Below the pieces are notes generated by a model, which saw only the letters and a list, made by a program, of their open reading frames with translations, ran no database searches and was not told where the DNA came from. From contig NZ_PHKV01000003.1 in the NCBI RefSeq assembly GCF_002846205.1, forward strand, positions 310,001-374,000: a stretch of 64,000 bases of DNA. The letters run 5' to 3'. The position numbers and the translations under genes are program-made. Below are positions 34,493 through 44,027 of this stretch, one piece after another (within the stretch, counting starts at the first letter, position 1; each line of letters opens with the position of its first letter). Origin of the DNA: Xanthomonas prunicola (lineage in GTDB: Bacteria; Pseudomonadota; Gammaproteobacteria; Xanthomonadales; Xanthomonadaceae).

Positions 34493-34854
34493 GTGCACTC
34501 CGCCCGGGCACGCCCGGTGCCACGCGCAGCTGCCCGCATTGCAAGGCGACGATTCTGGAAAGCGCCAGTGTCTGCCCTGCCTGCAAGCACCACCTGCGCT
34601 TCGATTCGGCGGCTGCGCAACACGCGCAGCCGGCGCCGATCGTGCCGCTCAAGGTCGACGGCACCATCCGTCACCCGCCCGATGGCGATCCGTGGGAATA
34701 CACCGTGGTGGTGGTGGTGCGTAACGGCAAGGGCGAGGAGATCCGCCGACACGTGGTCGATGTCGGCGCGATGCACGGCGGCGAAGAACGCGGCTTCACC
34801 CTGGCGGTGGAAGCGACCGCGGTGCGCTCGTCTGGGCGGCGTACGCGGCATTAG
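34489..34854 (+). CDS. Zinc-ribbon protein coupled to bactofilin
   Basis: This 121-residue protein has a zinc ribbon CPHCKATILESASVCPAC (Cys15, 18, 29, 32) and a C-terminal beta domain, VDGTIRHPPDGDPWEYTVVV to ERGFTLAVEATAV. Its start overlaps the bactofilin stop (ATGA), so the two are made together. I know of no assigned function; a partner or regulator of bactofilin assembly is a reasonable inference. No membrane segment is visible. Confidence 0.8.
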   Translation: MSALRPGTPGATRSCPHCKATILESASVCPACKHHLRFDSAAAQHAQPAPIVPLKVDGTIRHPPDGDPWEYTVVVVVRNGKGEEIRRHVVDVGAMHGGEERGFTLAVEATAVRSSGRRTRH

Positions 34855-34950
34855 GGTGCCCGCAGCCTGCGGACGTTTGTCGAACGAACGTGGTGTCGCA
34901 CGCCATTCCCATTCTCAGGATCTGCACACCGGCTTGGCCAGAGTTGCCGC

Positions 34951-35973
34951 ATGGGCAACGGCAACGACGAGACCTCTCAAACACGCGGCGATCTGGTGGT
35001 GCTCGGGCCTGAGGGCCTGTACTGCCCGCAGGGCGATTTCCATATCGACCCATGGCGGCCGGTGCGGCGTGCGGTGATCACGCATGGTCACGGCGATCAC
35101 GCCCGCAGCGGCATGGGCGAATACCACTGCACGCGCGAAAGCCTGTCCATCCTGCAATGGCGCCTGGGCGAGCAGGTTTATCACACGCATGCCGACGGCG
35201 AGGCGTTTCAGCTTGGGCGTGCGCGCGTGTCGCTGCATCCGGCCGGACACGTGTTGGGGTCGGCGCAGGTGCGCATCGAAGTGGATGGCGAGGTCTGGGT
35301 TGCCTCCGGCGACTACAAGCGCCAGCCGGATCCCACCTGCAAGCCGTTCGAGGTGGTGCCCTGCGACACCTTCATCACCGAGGCGACCTTCGGCCTGCCG
35401 GTGTATCGCTGGCCGGACACCTCGGACGTTGCTGCGGATATCGCTGCCTGGCGCCGCGAATGCGCCGAACGCGGCGAAGCGGCCATTCTGTATTGCTATG
35501 CGTTAGGGAAGGCGCAACGCGTCCTGGCCGAACTACGCGCATGGGAAACGCAGCCGGCATTGCTGCACGGTGCGGTCGCGGTGGGCGTGGAAGTCTATCG
35601 TCAGGCCGGCATCCCGATGCTGGAGACACAACCGGTCAGCGAGCATGCGCGGGGCGCCGACTACGCGGGGCAACTCGTCATCGCACCGCCATCGGCGGCC
35701 GGCAGCGCCTGGATCCGTCGTTTCCGCAGCGCGCAACAAGGCTTCGCTTCCGGTTGGATGCGCATCCGCGGCAATCGGCGTCGGCGCAATTACGACCGTG
35801 GTTTTGTCGTCTCCGACCACGCCGACTGGCCGGACCTGCTGCGCACCATCGAAGAGACCGGCGCGCAGCGCGTCATCGCCACCCATGGCAATACCGACGC
35901 ATTGATCCAACACCTGCGGGAACGCGGCGTCGCAGCGGAAGCCTTCCGCACTGATTTCGGAGCCGAGGAATGA
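34951..35973 (+). CDS. Ligase-associated DNA exonuclease (metallo-beta-lactamase fold)
   Basis: This 340-residue beta-CASP/MBL protein has the metal motif THGHGDHARSG (His45, His47, Asp49, His50) and GHVLGSAQVRIEVDG, ending with the second-domain histidine HADWPDLL and a final ATHGNTDALI. It matches the ligase-associated DNA exonuclease family (TIGR04122), found with an ATP ligase, a helicase and a phosphoesterase. It is related in fold to SNM1/Artemis. It heads the four-gene repair operon. Confidence 0.92.
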   Translation: MGNGNDETSQTRGDLVVLGPEGLYCPQGDFHIDPWRPVRRAVITHGHGDHARSGMGEYHCTRESLSILQWRLGEQVYHTHADGEAFQLGRARVSLHPAGHVLGSAQVRIEVDGEVWVASGDYKRQPDPTCKPFEVVPCDTFITEATFGLPVYRWPDTSDVAADIAAWRRECAERGEAAILYCYALGKAQRVLAELRAWETQPALLHGAVAVGVEVYRQAGIPMLETQPVSEHARGADYAGQLVIAPPSAAGSAWIRRFRSAQQGFASGWMRIRGNRRRRNYDRGFVVSDHADWPDLLRTIEETGAQRVIATHGNTDALIQHLRERGVAAEAFRTDFGAEE

Positions 35974-36199
35974 ACCCGCTGCCCGCACGCCGTTATGTCC
36001 GCGCGCGTCCGCGCATTCGCCTGAGCGGTGCGCTCGCCTTCCGACCTCATGCATTGGCGTTTTGCGTACATCGCAACGCACCCGCAGCCACGGTCGGTCC
36101 ACCGCAGCCACAGCGGCGCCAACGCGTGCTTGCCGCGTTTACCCGACGCGCACTGGCGCTGCGTGCAGCCGACCGGTGCACAACGCCACAGGCGCTGCC

Positions 36200-37804
36200 G
36201 TGAAGCGCTTCGCGGCGTTGTACCGCACGCTAGACCGTAGCACCGGCACGCTCGACAAGCGTGCTGCGCTGGTGGCGTATTTCCGCGATGCGCCGACGCT
36301 GGATGCGGCGTGGGCGCTGTATCTGCTGGCCGGTGGCAAGGTGGCGAGCGCGCGCATGCGCATTGCCAGCAGCGGCGAATTGCGTGAGTGGATCACCGAC
36401 ACTGCCGGTATCGACGCATGGCTGGTGGCCGACAGCTACGACCATGTCGGCGATCTGGCCGAAACCCTGGCCCTGCTGCTAGACGATCCGGTCACCGAAG
36501 CGGCCGATCTGCCGTTGGCCGAGTGGATCGAACAGCGCCTGCTGCCGATCGCCAACCAGGACGTGGAAATGCGCAAGGCCTGCATCGTGCAGGCGTGGCG
36601 CAGCCTGGCCTTCGACGAGCGCCTGGTGTTCAACAAGCTGCTCACCGGCGCGCTACGCGTGGGCGTGTCGCAGCGACTTGTGCAGCAGGCGTTGGCCGAG
36701 TTGTCCGGCGTCGATATCGCGCGCATTGCGCAGCGCATGCTCGGCAGTTGGCGGCCGCATCCGGCCTATCTTGCAGACCTGCTGACCAGCGAAGACCTGC
36801 CTGGCGACAGCCAGCAACCCTACCCGTTCTTTCTGGCATCGCCGCTAGAGGCCGAGGTCGAAACGCTGGGCGCCATCACCGACTGGCTGCTGGAATGGAA
36901 ATGGGACGGCATTCGCCTGCAGCTGATTCGCCGTGCAGGCGAAGCGGCCTTGTGGTCGCGCGGCGAAGAACGCCTGGACGGACGTTTCCCCGAGATCGAA
37001 CACGCTGCGCTGCAATTGCCCGATGGCACTGTCATCGATGGCGAGCTGCTGGCCTGGCAACCGGAACAGCTCCTGCCCATGCCATTCACTGCATTGCAGA
37101 CACGCATCCAGCGCCTCAAGCCCGGGCCCAAAACCTTGGCCGCCGCACCCGCGCGCGTGCTGGCCTACGACCTGTTGGAACTGGATGGCGAAGATCTGCG
37201 CGAGCGCCCATTGCACGTACGGCGCGCACTGCTGGAAGGCGTGCTTTCCACCCTTGCAGATCCGCGCATCGTCGCCTCGCCGCTGGTGCAGGTCAGCGAT
37301 TGGCAGGCCGCAGCGCAGGTCCGCGTGGAGGCACGCGAACGCGGCGTGGAAGGGCTGATGCTCAAGCGTGCCAGTTCGGTCTATCAATCCGGCCGCCGGC
37401 GTGGCGATTGGTGGAAATGGAAGATCGACCCGCTCACCATCGACGCCGTGCTGCTGTACGCGCAGGCTGGTCATGGCCGACGCAGCACGCTCTACACCGA
37501 CTACACCTTCGGGCTGTGGCACGAAGGCCAACTGGTGCCGATCGCCAAGGCGTATTCGGGCCTGGACGACAAGGAAATCCTGCAGTTGGATCGCTGGATC
37601 CGCGCCAACACCACCGAGCGCTTCGGCCCGGTGCGCGCGGTCACCGCGCAGCATGTCTTTGAACTGGGCTTTGAAGCGGTGAACCGGAGCGCGCGGCATA
37701 AGTCCGGCATTGCAGTGCGCTTCCCGCGCATCCTGCGCTGGCGCCAGGACAAGCCGATGGCTGAAGCCGATCACCTGAGCAGCTTGCAGGCACTGGCGCG
37801 GTGA
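36200..37804 (+). CDS. ATP-dependent DNA ligase, repair-operon type
   Basis: This 534-residue ligase has adenylation motif EWKWDGIRLQL with Lys234 as the AMP-attachment residue, conserved SRGEERLDGRFPEIE and a C-terminal OB fold with RRRGDWWKWK. It seals nicks in an ATP-dependent way; the main replicative ligase LigA is NAD-dependent, so this is a repair accessory. Start GTG at 36200 (MKRFAALYRTLD) was chosen by homology; an in-frame ATG at 36062 would add 46 non-conserved residues. It overlaps the helicase gene by 4 bases. Confidence 0.92.
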   Translation: MKRFAALYRTLDRSTGTLDKRAALVAYFRDAPTLDAAWALYLLAGGKVASARMRIASSGELREWITDTAGIDAWLVADSYDHVGDLAETLALLLDDPVTEAADLPLAEWIEQRLLPIANQDVEMRKACIVQAWRSLAFDERLVFNKLLTGALRVGVSQRLVQQALAELSGVDIARIAQRMLGSWRPHPAYLADLLTSEDLPGDSQQPYPFFLASPLEAEVETLGAITDWLLEWKWDGIRLQLIRRAGEAALWSRGEERLDGRFPEIEHAALQLPDGTVIDGELLAWQPEQLLPMPFTALQTRIQRLKPGPKTLAAAPARVLAYDLLELDGEDLRERPLHVRRALLEGVLSTLADPRIVASPLVQVSDWQAAAQVRVEARERGVEGLMLKRASSVYQSGRRRGDWWKWKIDPLTIDAVLLYAQAGHGRRSTLYTDYTFGLWHEGQLVPIAKAYSGLDDKEILQLDRWIRANTTERFGPVRAVTAQHVFELGFEAVNRSARHKSGIAVRFPRILRWRQDKPMAEADHLSSLQALAR

Positions 37805-40302
37805 GCGCCACACAGCAGACATACGGCACGCCATTGCAGCAATGGCGTGCCTGGTTCGCGCAGCGCGACTGGACACCGCTGCCGTTTCAACGCGATGTGT
37901 GGAAGCGCTATCTCGATGGCGAATCCGGCCTGCTGCACACGCCCACTGGCAGCGGCAAGACGCTGGCGGCGTTCGGCGGGCCATTGCTGGAAGCACTGGC
38001 CGCGCGCGGGCGCACGTCACCGATCAAACAAGGCAAACCCGCTTCGCCTGCGCGCCGCCAGCAGCAACGCAATCTGCAAGTGTTGTGGATCACGCCATTG
38101 CGTGCATTGGCCGCAGACACCGCACGCGCGCTGCGCGAGCCGGTGGACGCGTTGGGGCTGGACTGGCAGGTGGGCTTGCGCACCGGCGATGCCAGCGCAC
38201 GCGACAAGCGGCTGGCACGCAGCGGCAGGCTCGATGTGCTGGTCACCACGCCCGAATCGCTTGCCTTGCTGTTGTCGTATTCGGACACCGCGCCACAACT
38301 GTCGGCGCTGCGCTGCGTCATCGTCGACGAATGGCACGAGCTACTTGGCAACAAACGCGGCGTGCTGCTGCAGCTGTGTCTTGCGCGCTTGCGCGGATGG
38401 ACGCCGCAGCTGCGCATCTGGGGGTTGTCGGCAACGCTGGGTAATTTGTCGCAGGCGCGCGATGTGCTGCTGCCGCATCGCCCCGAGGCGGCGCTGGTCT
38501 GCGGCGTCAAGCCGCGCACGATGACGCTGGAAACCCTGTTGCCGGAAAGTGGCGAGCGCTTCCCGTGGGCGGGCCATCTTGGCCTGGCGCAACTGGCGCG
38601 CGTGCTGCAGAAGATCATGCAACAGCGTACCAGCCTGGTGTTTACCAACACGCGCGCGCAGGCCGAGTTGTGGCATCAAGCCTTGAGTGCGGTATGGCCG
38701 GACGATCCGGCCACGCTCGCACTGCATCACGGCTCGCTGGATCCAGCGCTACGCGCAGCCGCCGAACGCGGGCTGGCCGACGGCAGCCTGCGCTGCGTGG
38801 TGGCCACCTCCAGCCTGGATCTGGGCGTCGACTTCCCTGCCGTGGATCAGGTGCTGCAGGTCGGCAGTCCCAAGGGAATCGCGCGCCTGTTGCAACGCGC
38901 CGGGCGCGCGCGTCATCGTCCAGGCGAATCCGGGCACGTGGTGTGCGTGCCCTCGCATGCACTGGAATTGGTCGAATACGCGGCTGCGCGCCGCGCGCTG
39001 GTGCACGGTCATATCGAAGCGCGGCCACCACCGCGTTTGTCGCTGGACGTGCTGGCACAACACTGCGTCACGCTCGCCCTCGGTGGCGGCTTCCATGCCG
39101 ACGCGTTGTTCGACGAAGTGCGCGGCACCGATGCATTCGCTGCCCTGGAAAAAACCACCTGGAACGCGGTGCTGGACTTCATCGTGCAAGGTGGCAGTGC
39201 CTTGGCGCATTACCCGGATTTCCACAAGGTGGTCCGCGACGACGACGGCATGTACCGCGTGATCGACCGGCGCGTCGCGCTTCGGCATCGGCTGTCCATC
39301 GGTACGATCACCAGCGACGGCAGCGTGCGCGTGCAGTTCCTGCGCGGCGGGCGACTGGGTGCGGTGGAAGAACAATTCATCGGTCGCCTGCGCCGCGGCG
39401 ATCGCTTCCAGTTTGCCGGCCGCTTGCTGGAGCTGGTGCGCCTGGAAGACATGACTGCCTACGTGCGCGTGGCCAAAGGCGGCAGTGGCGTGGTGCCGAA
39501 ATGGATGGGCGGGCGCATGCCGTTGTCGTCGGCGCTGGGCCGCGAGGTGGAAGCGGTATTCGCCGATCCCGGCGATGCGCCGGAGATGCAGGCCTTGGCG
39601 CCGTTGCTGCGGTTGCAGGCGTCGCTGTCTTCGTTGCCGGGGCCGGATCATCTGCTGGTGGAAAGCATCAAGGCGCGCGATGGTCGGCATGTGTTCGTGT
39701 ATCCATTCGCCGGCCGGCAGGTCAATGAGGGACTGGCGGCGTTGCTCGCGGCACGTTGGGGCCGACGCCAACGCAATACCTTCAGCTTCGCGGCCAACGA
39801 CTATGGCTTTGTGCTGTCGCCGGCGCAGGATGTCCAGATCGATACCGATGTGCTGCAGACCTTGTTGTCGCCGGTGAACCTGTTCGACGATCTGCACGAC
39901 AGCCTCAATCTTGGCGAACTGGCGCGCCGGCAGTTTCGCGAGATTGCGCGTGTGGCCGGGCTGTTGTCGCCATCGTTGCCCGGCCGGGCGCCGCGCAGCC
40001 TGCGTCAGCTGCAGGCCTCCAGCGGCCTGCTGTACGACGTATTGCAGCGCTTCGACCCCGATCATTTGCTGCTTGCACAAGCCGAACGCGAAGTGTTCGA
40101 AGGCCAGCTCGAACTGGCGCGGCTTGCGCATGCGCTGGAAGATTGCGCGCGCCGCGCGTTGCGCCTGTGCAAACCACGCAGCCTCACTCCGTTGTCGTTT
40201 CCGCTCTGGGCCGAACGCGTGCGTGGGCAACTGAGTACCGAAGACTGGAAGGCGCGCGTATTGCGCGCTGCCGAACAACTGGAGCGCAAGCATGGGCGAT
40301 AG
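37801..40302 (+). CDS. Ligase-associated DEXH-box helicase (Lhr-like)
   Basis: This 833-residue superfamily 2 helicase has Walker A TPTGSGKTLAAF (47-58), DEWH box VDEWHELLGNKRG near 175, motif III SATLGN and the C-terminal RecA motif VI QRAGRARHRPG near 365. An Lhr-type wing-helix and a long C-terminal region complete the family length. It matches TIGR04121, the DEXH protein of ligase-associated operons. The GTG start at 37801 shares bases with the ligase stop (GTGA). It probably unwinds damaged DNA or RNA-DNA hybrids for the exonuclease and ligase. Confidence 0.92.
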   Translation: MSATQQTYGTPLQQWRAWFAQRDWTPLPFQRDVWKRYLDGESGLLHTPTGSGKTLAAFGGPLLEALAARGRTSPIKQGKPASPARRQQQRNLQVLWITPLRALAADTARALREPVDALGLDWQVGLRTGDASARDKRLARSGRLDVLVTTPESLALLLSYSDTAPQLSALRCVIVDEWHELLGNKRGVLLQLCLARLRGWTPQLRIWGLSATLGNLSQARDVLLPHRPEAALVCGVKPRTMTLETLLPESGERFPWAGHLGLAQLARVLQKIMQQRTSLVFTNTRAQAELWHQALSAVWPDDPATLALHHGSLDPALRAAAERGLADGSLRCVVATSSLDLGVDFPAVDQVLQVGSPKGIARLLQRAGRARHRPGESGHVVCVPSHALELVEYAAARRALVHGHIEARPPPRLSLDVLAQHCVTLALGGGFHADALFDEVRGTDAFAALEKTTWNAVLDFIVQGGSALAHYPDFHKVVRDDDGMYRVIDRRVALRHRLSIGTITSDGSVRVQFLRGGRLGAVEEQFIGRLRRGDRFQFAGRLLELVRLEDMTAYVRVAKGGSGVVPKWMGGRMPLSSALGREVEAVFADPGDAPEMQALAPLLRLQASLSSLPGPDHLLVESIKARDGRHVFVYPFAGRQVNEGLAALLAARWGRRQRNTFSFAANDYGFVLSPAQDVQIDTDVLQTLLSPVNLFDDLHDSLNLGELARRQFREIARVAGLLSPSLPGRAPRSLRQLQASSGLLYDVLQRFDPDHLLLAQAEREVFEGQLELARLAHALEDCARRALRLCKPRSLTPLSFPLWAERVRGQLSTEDWKARVLRAAEQLERKHGR

Positions 40303-40936
40303 CGTGCAGCTGCAGCTGGCTGGCGAAACCGTGGAATTGCTCGGCGAACGCGCGTTGTATCGTCCGGCGCAACGTGCGCTGTTGATCGCCGATCTGCACC
40401 TGGGCAAGGCCGACGTATTCCGACGTGCCGGCATCGGCCTGCCGGCCGGCGGAACCGCGCATGATCTGGAGCGGCTGGATGCGTTGCTGGAACAACGCGA
40501 TGTGCAGGCGCTATGGATTTTGGGCGACCTGCTGCACGGCCCGGCACCACGCGCCGCCTGGCATCGGCGCTGGAGCGCATGGCGCGAGCAGCATGACGCG
40601 TTGCGCGTGATCGCCATCCGCGGCAATCACGACCGTGCACTGGCCGGTGCCGATCTGCAGATCGAAGCCGCTGGCGAACAGATCGAAGATGGCCCCTTCG
40701 TGCTGCGTCACGATCCGTTGCCGCACCCCAATCGCCACGTGCTGTGCGGGCATCTGCATCCATTGGCCAAGTTGCCTGGGCTGTCGCGGCGCTGGCCGGC
40801 GTTCTGGTTACGCGAACGCGTCACCATCCTGCCGGCGTTCTCGCAGTTCACCGCGGGCATCGTGCCGACGCTGACAGAAGGCGAGCGCCTGGTTGCCTGC
40901 GTGGAAGGCAATGCAATGGCCTTGCCGGTGCGTTAG
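40292..40936 (+). CDS. pdeM: Ligase-associated endonuclease/phosphoesterase PdeM
   Basis: This 214-residue calcineurin-like metallophosphoesterase has metal motifs ADLHLGKADVF (Asp34, His36), ILGDLLHG, RGNHDRAL and CGHLHPLAK. It matches PdeM of the ligase-associated repair operon (TIGR04123). It starts 11 bases before the helicase stop, so the pair is coupled. It likely trims DNA or RNA ends before ligation. It closes the operon. Confidence 0.92.
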   Translation: MGDSVQLQLAGETVELLGERALYRPAQRALLIADLHLGKADVFRRAGIGLPAGGTAHDLERLDALLEQRDVQALWILGDLLHGPAPRAAWHRRWSAWREQHDALRVIAIRGNHDRALAGADLQIEAAGEQIEDGPFVLRHDPLPHPNRHVLCGHLHPLAKLPGLSRRWPAFWLRERVTILPAFSQFTAGIVPTLTEGERLVACVEGNAMALPVR

Positions 40937-40981
40937 CCAGCGCCACAAACGCGCCGGCCGACGCTGCGGCCAAGCGCTGCC

Positions 40982-42247
40982 CTACGCAGCCGCGTGGGCG
41001 TTATCGTCTGCCACACGCGCCACCGGTTGCGCTAACGCATCCACGAATTCGGGCGCCAGCGCCAACTTACCGAACCAGCCATGCTGGGTACCGCTGAGCA
41101 CGCGCAGCATGTGCCCGCGGCCCCCCGGCACGCGACCCATCGGGCGTAGCAGCAGGTCGCGGCCTTGTGCCCAGAGATCGCGTTCGGACTGGAACAACGG
41201 CGTCAGCCAGCGGCTCCAGCGGTGATAGATCGCCACGTGCGCCTGGCGTTCACGCTGATAGCGCTGCAAGGCAGCATCCAGATCGGCGCCTGCGCGCAAG
41301 GCATCGCGCATCGCCAATGCATCCAGCAGCGCCATGTTCACGCCCTGCCCCAATTGCGGACTCATCGCATGCGCGGCATCGCCGGCAAGCACGAAGCGGC
41401 CGCGATGCCAGCGCGACACCACCGCATCGCGATAACTCGCGCGTGCCAGTGCGCCATGCACCTGCACCGTCGCAAGACGCGCATCCGCTTCCGGCCACAT
41501 CTGCGCCACCTCATCGCGCCAGGCGGCAATGCCGCGCTGTTCCCACGCAACGAAATCGCTGCACGGCAGGCTCCAGAAAAAGCTCAGTCGCGGGGTGTCA
41601 TCGCCCGGGCGCGTGCCCACCGGCAGCAGGCCGATCATCTTGCGTGCGCCGATATAGCGCTGGCGCAATTCGTCCACGAACGGCCAATCGTCGCGCGGCA
41701 AAAGACACCACAGCGCCCCCCACGGATACACGCGATCCAGCTGCGTTCCCTGCGCCTGCGCGCGCAACGTCGAGGCCGAGCCATCGGCGGCGATGATCAG
41801 ATCGTAGGGGCCATGCCAGTGCCCGCGTTGATCCTGCACGCGCACGCCCTCGTGATCGATCGCGGTGATCTGCGTCTCCACATGCAGTTGCGCGTGCTGC
41901 GGCCAGGCCTCGCGCAGCAGCGTAAACAAAGCGCCGCGCTGCATGCCCACACCCATCAAGCGCGCATCCAGATCGCGGTACTGCATGTCCATCACTGCGC
42001 GCCCGCACGGCGTGTCGCCATACAAGCGGCGCACCGGTGCGCCATGCGCAAGCGCCTGCGGCAGCAAGCCCATATTCCACAGCACCTGCAGGCCGCTGGG
42101 CTGCAGCAGAAAGCCTGCGCCCACCGGCCCGGGTGCAGGCGTGCGCTCGAATACCTCTAGTTGATGCCCATCGGCGCCCAGCAGCACTGCCAGTGCCTGC
42201 CCGGCCGTTCCGTAGCCCACTACGGCAATACGTAATGCTCGTTGCAT
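40982..42247 (-). CDS. FAD-dependent monooxygenase (UbiH/VisC-like)
   Basis: This 421-residue flavoprotein hydroxylase has a dinucleotide loop VVGYGTAGQALAVLL (9-23) and the second FAD motif VLAGDAAHAMSPQLGQGVNM. It uses NAD(P)H and oxygen to hydroxylate an aromatic or quinone-like compound; the substrate is not predictable. It stands apart from ubiquinone genes and follows the cold-shock gene on the same strand, though a strong terminator separates them. Confidence 0.85.
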   Translation of the reverse strand: MQRALRIAVVGYGTAGQALAVLLGADGHQLEVFERTPAPGPVGAGFLLQPSGLQVLWNMGLLPQALAHGAPVRRLYGDTPCGRAVMDMQYRDLDARLMGVGMQRGALFTLLREAWPQHAQLHVETQITAIDHEGVRVQDQRGHWHGPYDLIIAADGSASTLRAQAQGTQLDRVYPWGALWCLLPRDDWPFVDELRQRYIGARKMIGLLPVGTRPGDDTPRLSFFWSLPCSDFVAWEQRGIAAWRDEVAQMWPEADARLATVQVHGALARASYRDAVVSRWHRGRFVLAGDAAHAMSPQLGQGVNMALLDALAMRDALRAGADLDAALQRYQRERQAHVAIYHRWSRWLTPLFQSERDLWAQGRDLLLRPMGRVPGGRGHMLRVLSGTQHGWFGKLALAPEFVDALAQPVARVADDNAHAAA

Positions 42248-42289
42248 CGTCCCTGCTCTGTTTCGCTAACACTGGCCGCGCTCACCTGC

Positions 42290-42317
42290 GCAAAAAAAAC
42301 CCCGCCGTGGCGGGGTT
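42290..42317 (-). terminator. Strong intrinsic terminator after cold-shock gene
   Basis: AACCCCGCC pairs with GGCGGGGTT; the minus strand then runs into eight T. It isolates the cold-shock transcript from the monooxygenase gene. Confidence 0.92.
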
Positions 42318-42341
42318 CTTCAACCGCACAATCGAGTCAGA

Positions 42342-42548
42342 TTACTCGACCGGCGTGATGTTCGAAGCCTGAGCACCCTTCGGGCCCTGGGTCACGTCAT
42401 AACTGACGCGCTGGCCTTCCTGCAGGCTACGGAAGCCCTTGGAATTGATCGCGGAGAAGTGCGCGAAGACATCGGCGCTGCCGTCCTCCGGTGAGATGAA
42501 GCCAAATCCCTTGGCGTCGTTGAACCACTTGACGGTACCGTTCGGCAT
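42342..42548 (-). CDS. cspA: Cold-shock protein (CspA family)
   Basis: This 68-residue single OB-fold protein starts [20 protein letters not shown] and has RNP1 (KGFGFI) and RNP2 (DVFAHF). It binds single-stranded RNA/DNA and melts mRNA structure, typically under cold or stationary conditions. The 86-base gap to mtiP is smaller than the long 5' UTR of cold-inducible csp genes, so constitutive expression is equally possible. Confidence 0.94.
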   Translation of the reverse strand: MPNGTVKWFNDAKGFGFISPEDGSADVFAHFSAINSKGFRSLQEGQRVSYDVTQGPKGAQASNITPVE

Positions 42549-42634
42549 GGTGATGCGAGACCTTTGCAATAATTAATGGGTGGTGTACGGCGTGCGTACG
42601 CGCCGAGTATGCAAAGCTTATGCCCTGATGACAA

Positions 42635-43387
42635 TCACCCGCGTGCAAGTTCGCCAATCAGCTCGGGCAAGCCGGATGATGCAGCGTCGACGTTGGCCAA
42701 CACCTCGGCCATGGTGATTTCCTGCGCGTCGCCACAGCCGGCCGCCCAGTTGGCCACAATCGCCAAACACCCATATTCCAGGCCTTTTTCACGCGCCAGG
42801 CCCGCTTCGGGCATGCCGGTCATGCCAACCAAATCGCAGCCATCGCGACGCATGCGTGCAATCTCTGCAATCGTTTCCAGCCTTGGCCCTTGCGTCGCAC
42901 CGTAGCAACCGGCCGCCACCATCGTGACGCCGGTCACTTTGGCTGCGGCAATGACCTTGCTGCGAAACATCGGCGAATACGGATGGCCGAAATCCACGTG
43001 CTGCACCTCACTGCCAGGCTCCTCGCAGAACGTAGAGATGCGGCCCCAGGTGTAATCGATCAACTGATCCGGGCAGGCCAACACGCGCGGTCCGAACTGT
43101 TCGGTGATGCCGCCCACGGTGTTGAGCGCCAGCACTCGCGAGGCACCAATTTGTTGCAGTGCAGCGATGTTTGCGCGGTAATTGACCTTGTGCGGCGGCA
43201 GCGAATGGCCTTCGCCATGACGTGCCAGAAAGGCGACGCGGTGGCCGAGCAGCATGCCGACGCGGATCGGCCCGGAGGGCGCGCCGTAGGGCGTTTGGAC
43301 ATCATGCGACTGCACATCGTCCAATTGCGCGAGCGTGTAGACACCAGTGCCGCCGATGACGGCCAATGCGATGGAATTTGCGGACAC
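42635..43387 (-). CDS. S-methyl-5'-thioinosine phosphorylase
   Basis: This 250-residue member of the purine nucleoside/MTA phosphorylase family carries LAVIGGTGVYTLAQLDD and NTVGGITEQFGPRVLACPD. In Pseudomonas aeruginosa the homologue phosphorolyses methylthioinosine to hypoxanthine after MTA deamination. Hypoxanthine phosphoribosyltransferase lies next upstream, which fits methylthioinosine salvage. Start GTG at 43387 (MSANSIALAV) has an AGAGG site; a TTG at 43405 is less likely. Confidence 0.88.
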   Translation of the reverse strand: MSANSIALAVIGGTGVYTLAQLDDVQSHDVQTPYGAPSGPIRVGMLLGHRVAFLARHGEGHSLPPHKVNYRANIAALQQIGASRVLALNTVGGITEQFGPRVLACPDQLIDYTWGRISTFCEEPGSEVQHVDFGHPYSPMFRSKVIAAAKVTGVTMVAAGCYGATQGPRLETIAEIARMRRDGCDLVGMTGMPEAGLAREKGLEYGCLAIVANWAAGCGDAQEITMAEVLANVDAASSGLPELIGELARG

Positions 43388-43472
43388 AACCGACCTCTGC
43401 AACAAATCAACAACGGTACGCGCAGCAAGGCGCGCTTGGTAGCTCGCATTCCTGCGAGCGGAAAACTGCGGG

Positions 43473-44027
43473 TTACTGCTTCATCGCATAGATGGCGGGA
43501 ATACCGCGCAGTTGCTCGTTGACGTCCATGCCGAAACCGAACACGTAACGGTCGGCCACTTCCACGCCCACGTAATCGGCAGTCACACCGGGCACGCAAC
43601 GGTCGTGACGCTTGACGGTCAACACTGCCACGCGCACGTCGGTAGCGCCCTGCTCCAGGCACCACTGGCGCACGCCCTGCAGCGTGTAACCCTCGTCGAG
43701 AATGTCGTCGACCAGGATCACGCGGCGGCCGAACAGCGCGGTGGCCGGGCGGTGCTTCCACACCAATTCGCCGCCGGTGGTCTCGCCGCGATAGCGCGTG
43801 GCATGCAGGTAATCGAACTGCAGGTCCTGACCGCGTGCGCCCAGCTCCAGCGCCAGCTGGCCGGAGAACGGCAGCGCGCCGTGCATGATGGTGAGATACA
43901 CCGGTACTTCGCCGGCATAGTCGCGTGCGATCGCACCGGCAATGGTGGCGACGGCGGCATCGATGGCCGGACGGTCGACCAGCAGATCGGCTTGGGCCAG
44001 GGCCTGGGAAATGGTGAGCGTGGACAT
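43473..44027 (-). CDS. hpt: Hypoxanthine-guanine phosphoribosyltransferase
   Basis: This 184-residue phosphoribosyltransferase has PRPP motif VILVDDILDEGYTL (115-128) and YLTIMHGALPFSG. It makes IMP and GMP from hypoxanthine and guanine. It shares one base with the nagZ stop (TGATG) and precedes mtiP, which supplies hypoxanthine. Length and motifs match the xanthomonad enzyme. Confidence 0.94.
   Translation of the reverse strand: MSTLTISQALAQADLLVDRPAIDAAVATIAGAIARDYAGEVPVYLTIMHGALPFSGQLALELGARGQDLQFDYLHATRYRGETTGGELVWKHRPATALFGRRVILVDDILDEGYTLQGVRQWCLEQGATDVRVAVLTVKRHDRCVPGVTADYVGVEVADRYVFGFGMDVNEQLRGIPAIYAMKQ

Noticed and set aside
36062..36199. Possible longer N-terminus of the ATP-dependent ligase
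   Set aside because: The added residues are Arg/Ala/Thr-rich and lack similarity to ligases, which start near MKRFAALYR.
38749..40626. A 625-codon antisense frame over the helicase and pdeM genes
   Set aside because: The composition is shadow-like (Arg/Gln/His-rich) and the plus strand carries all helicase motifs.
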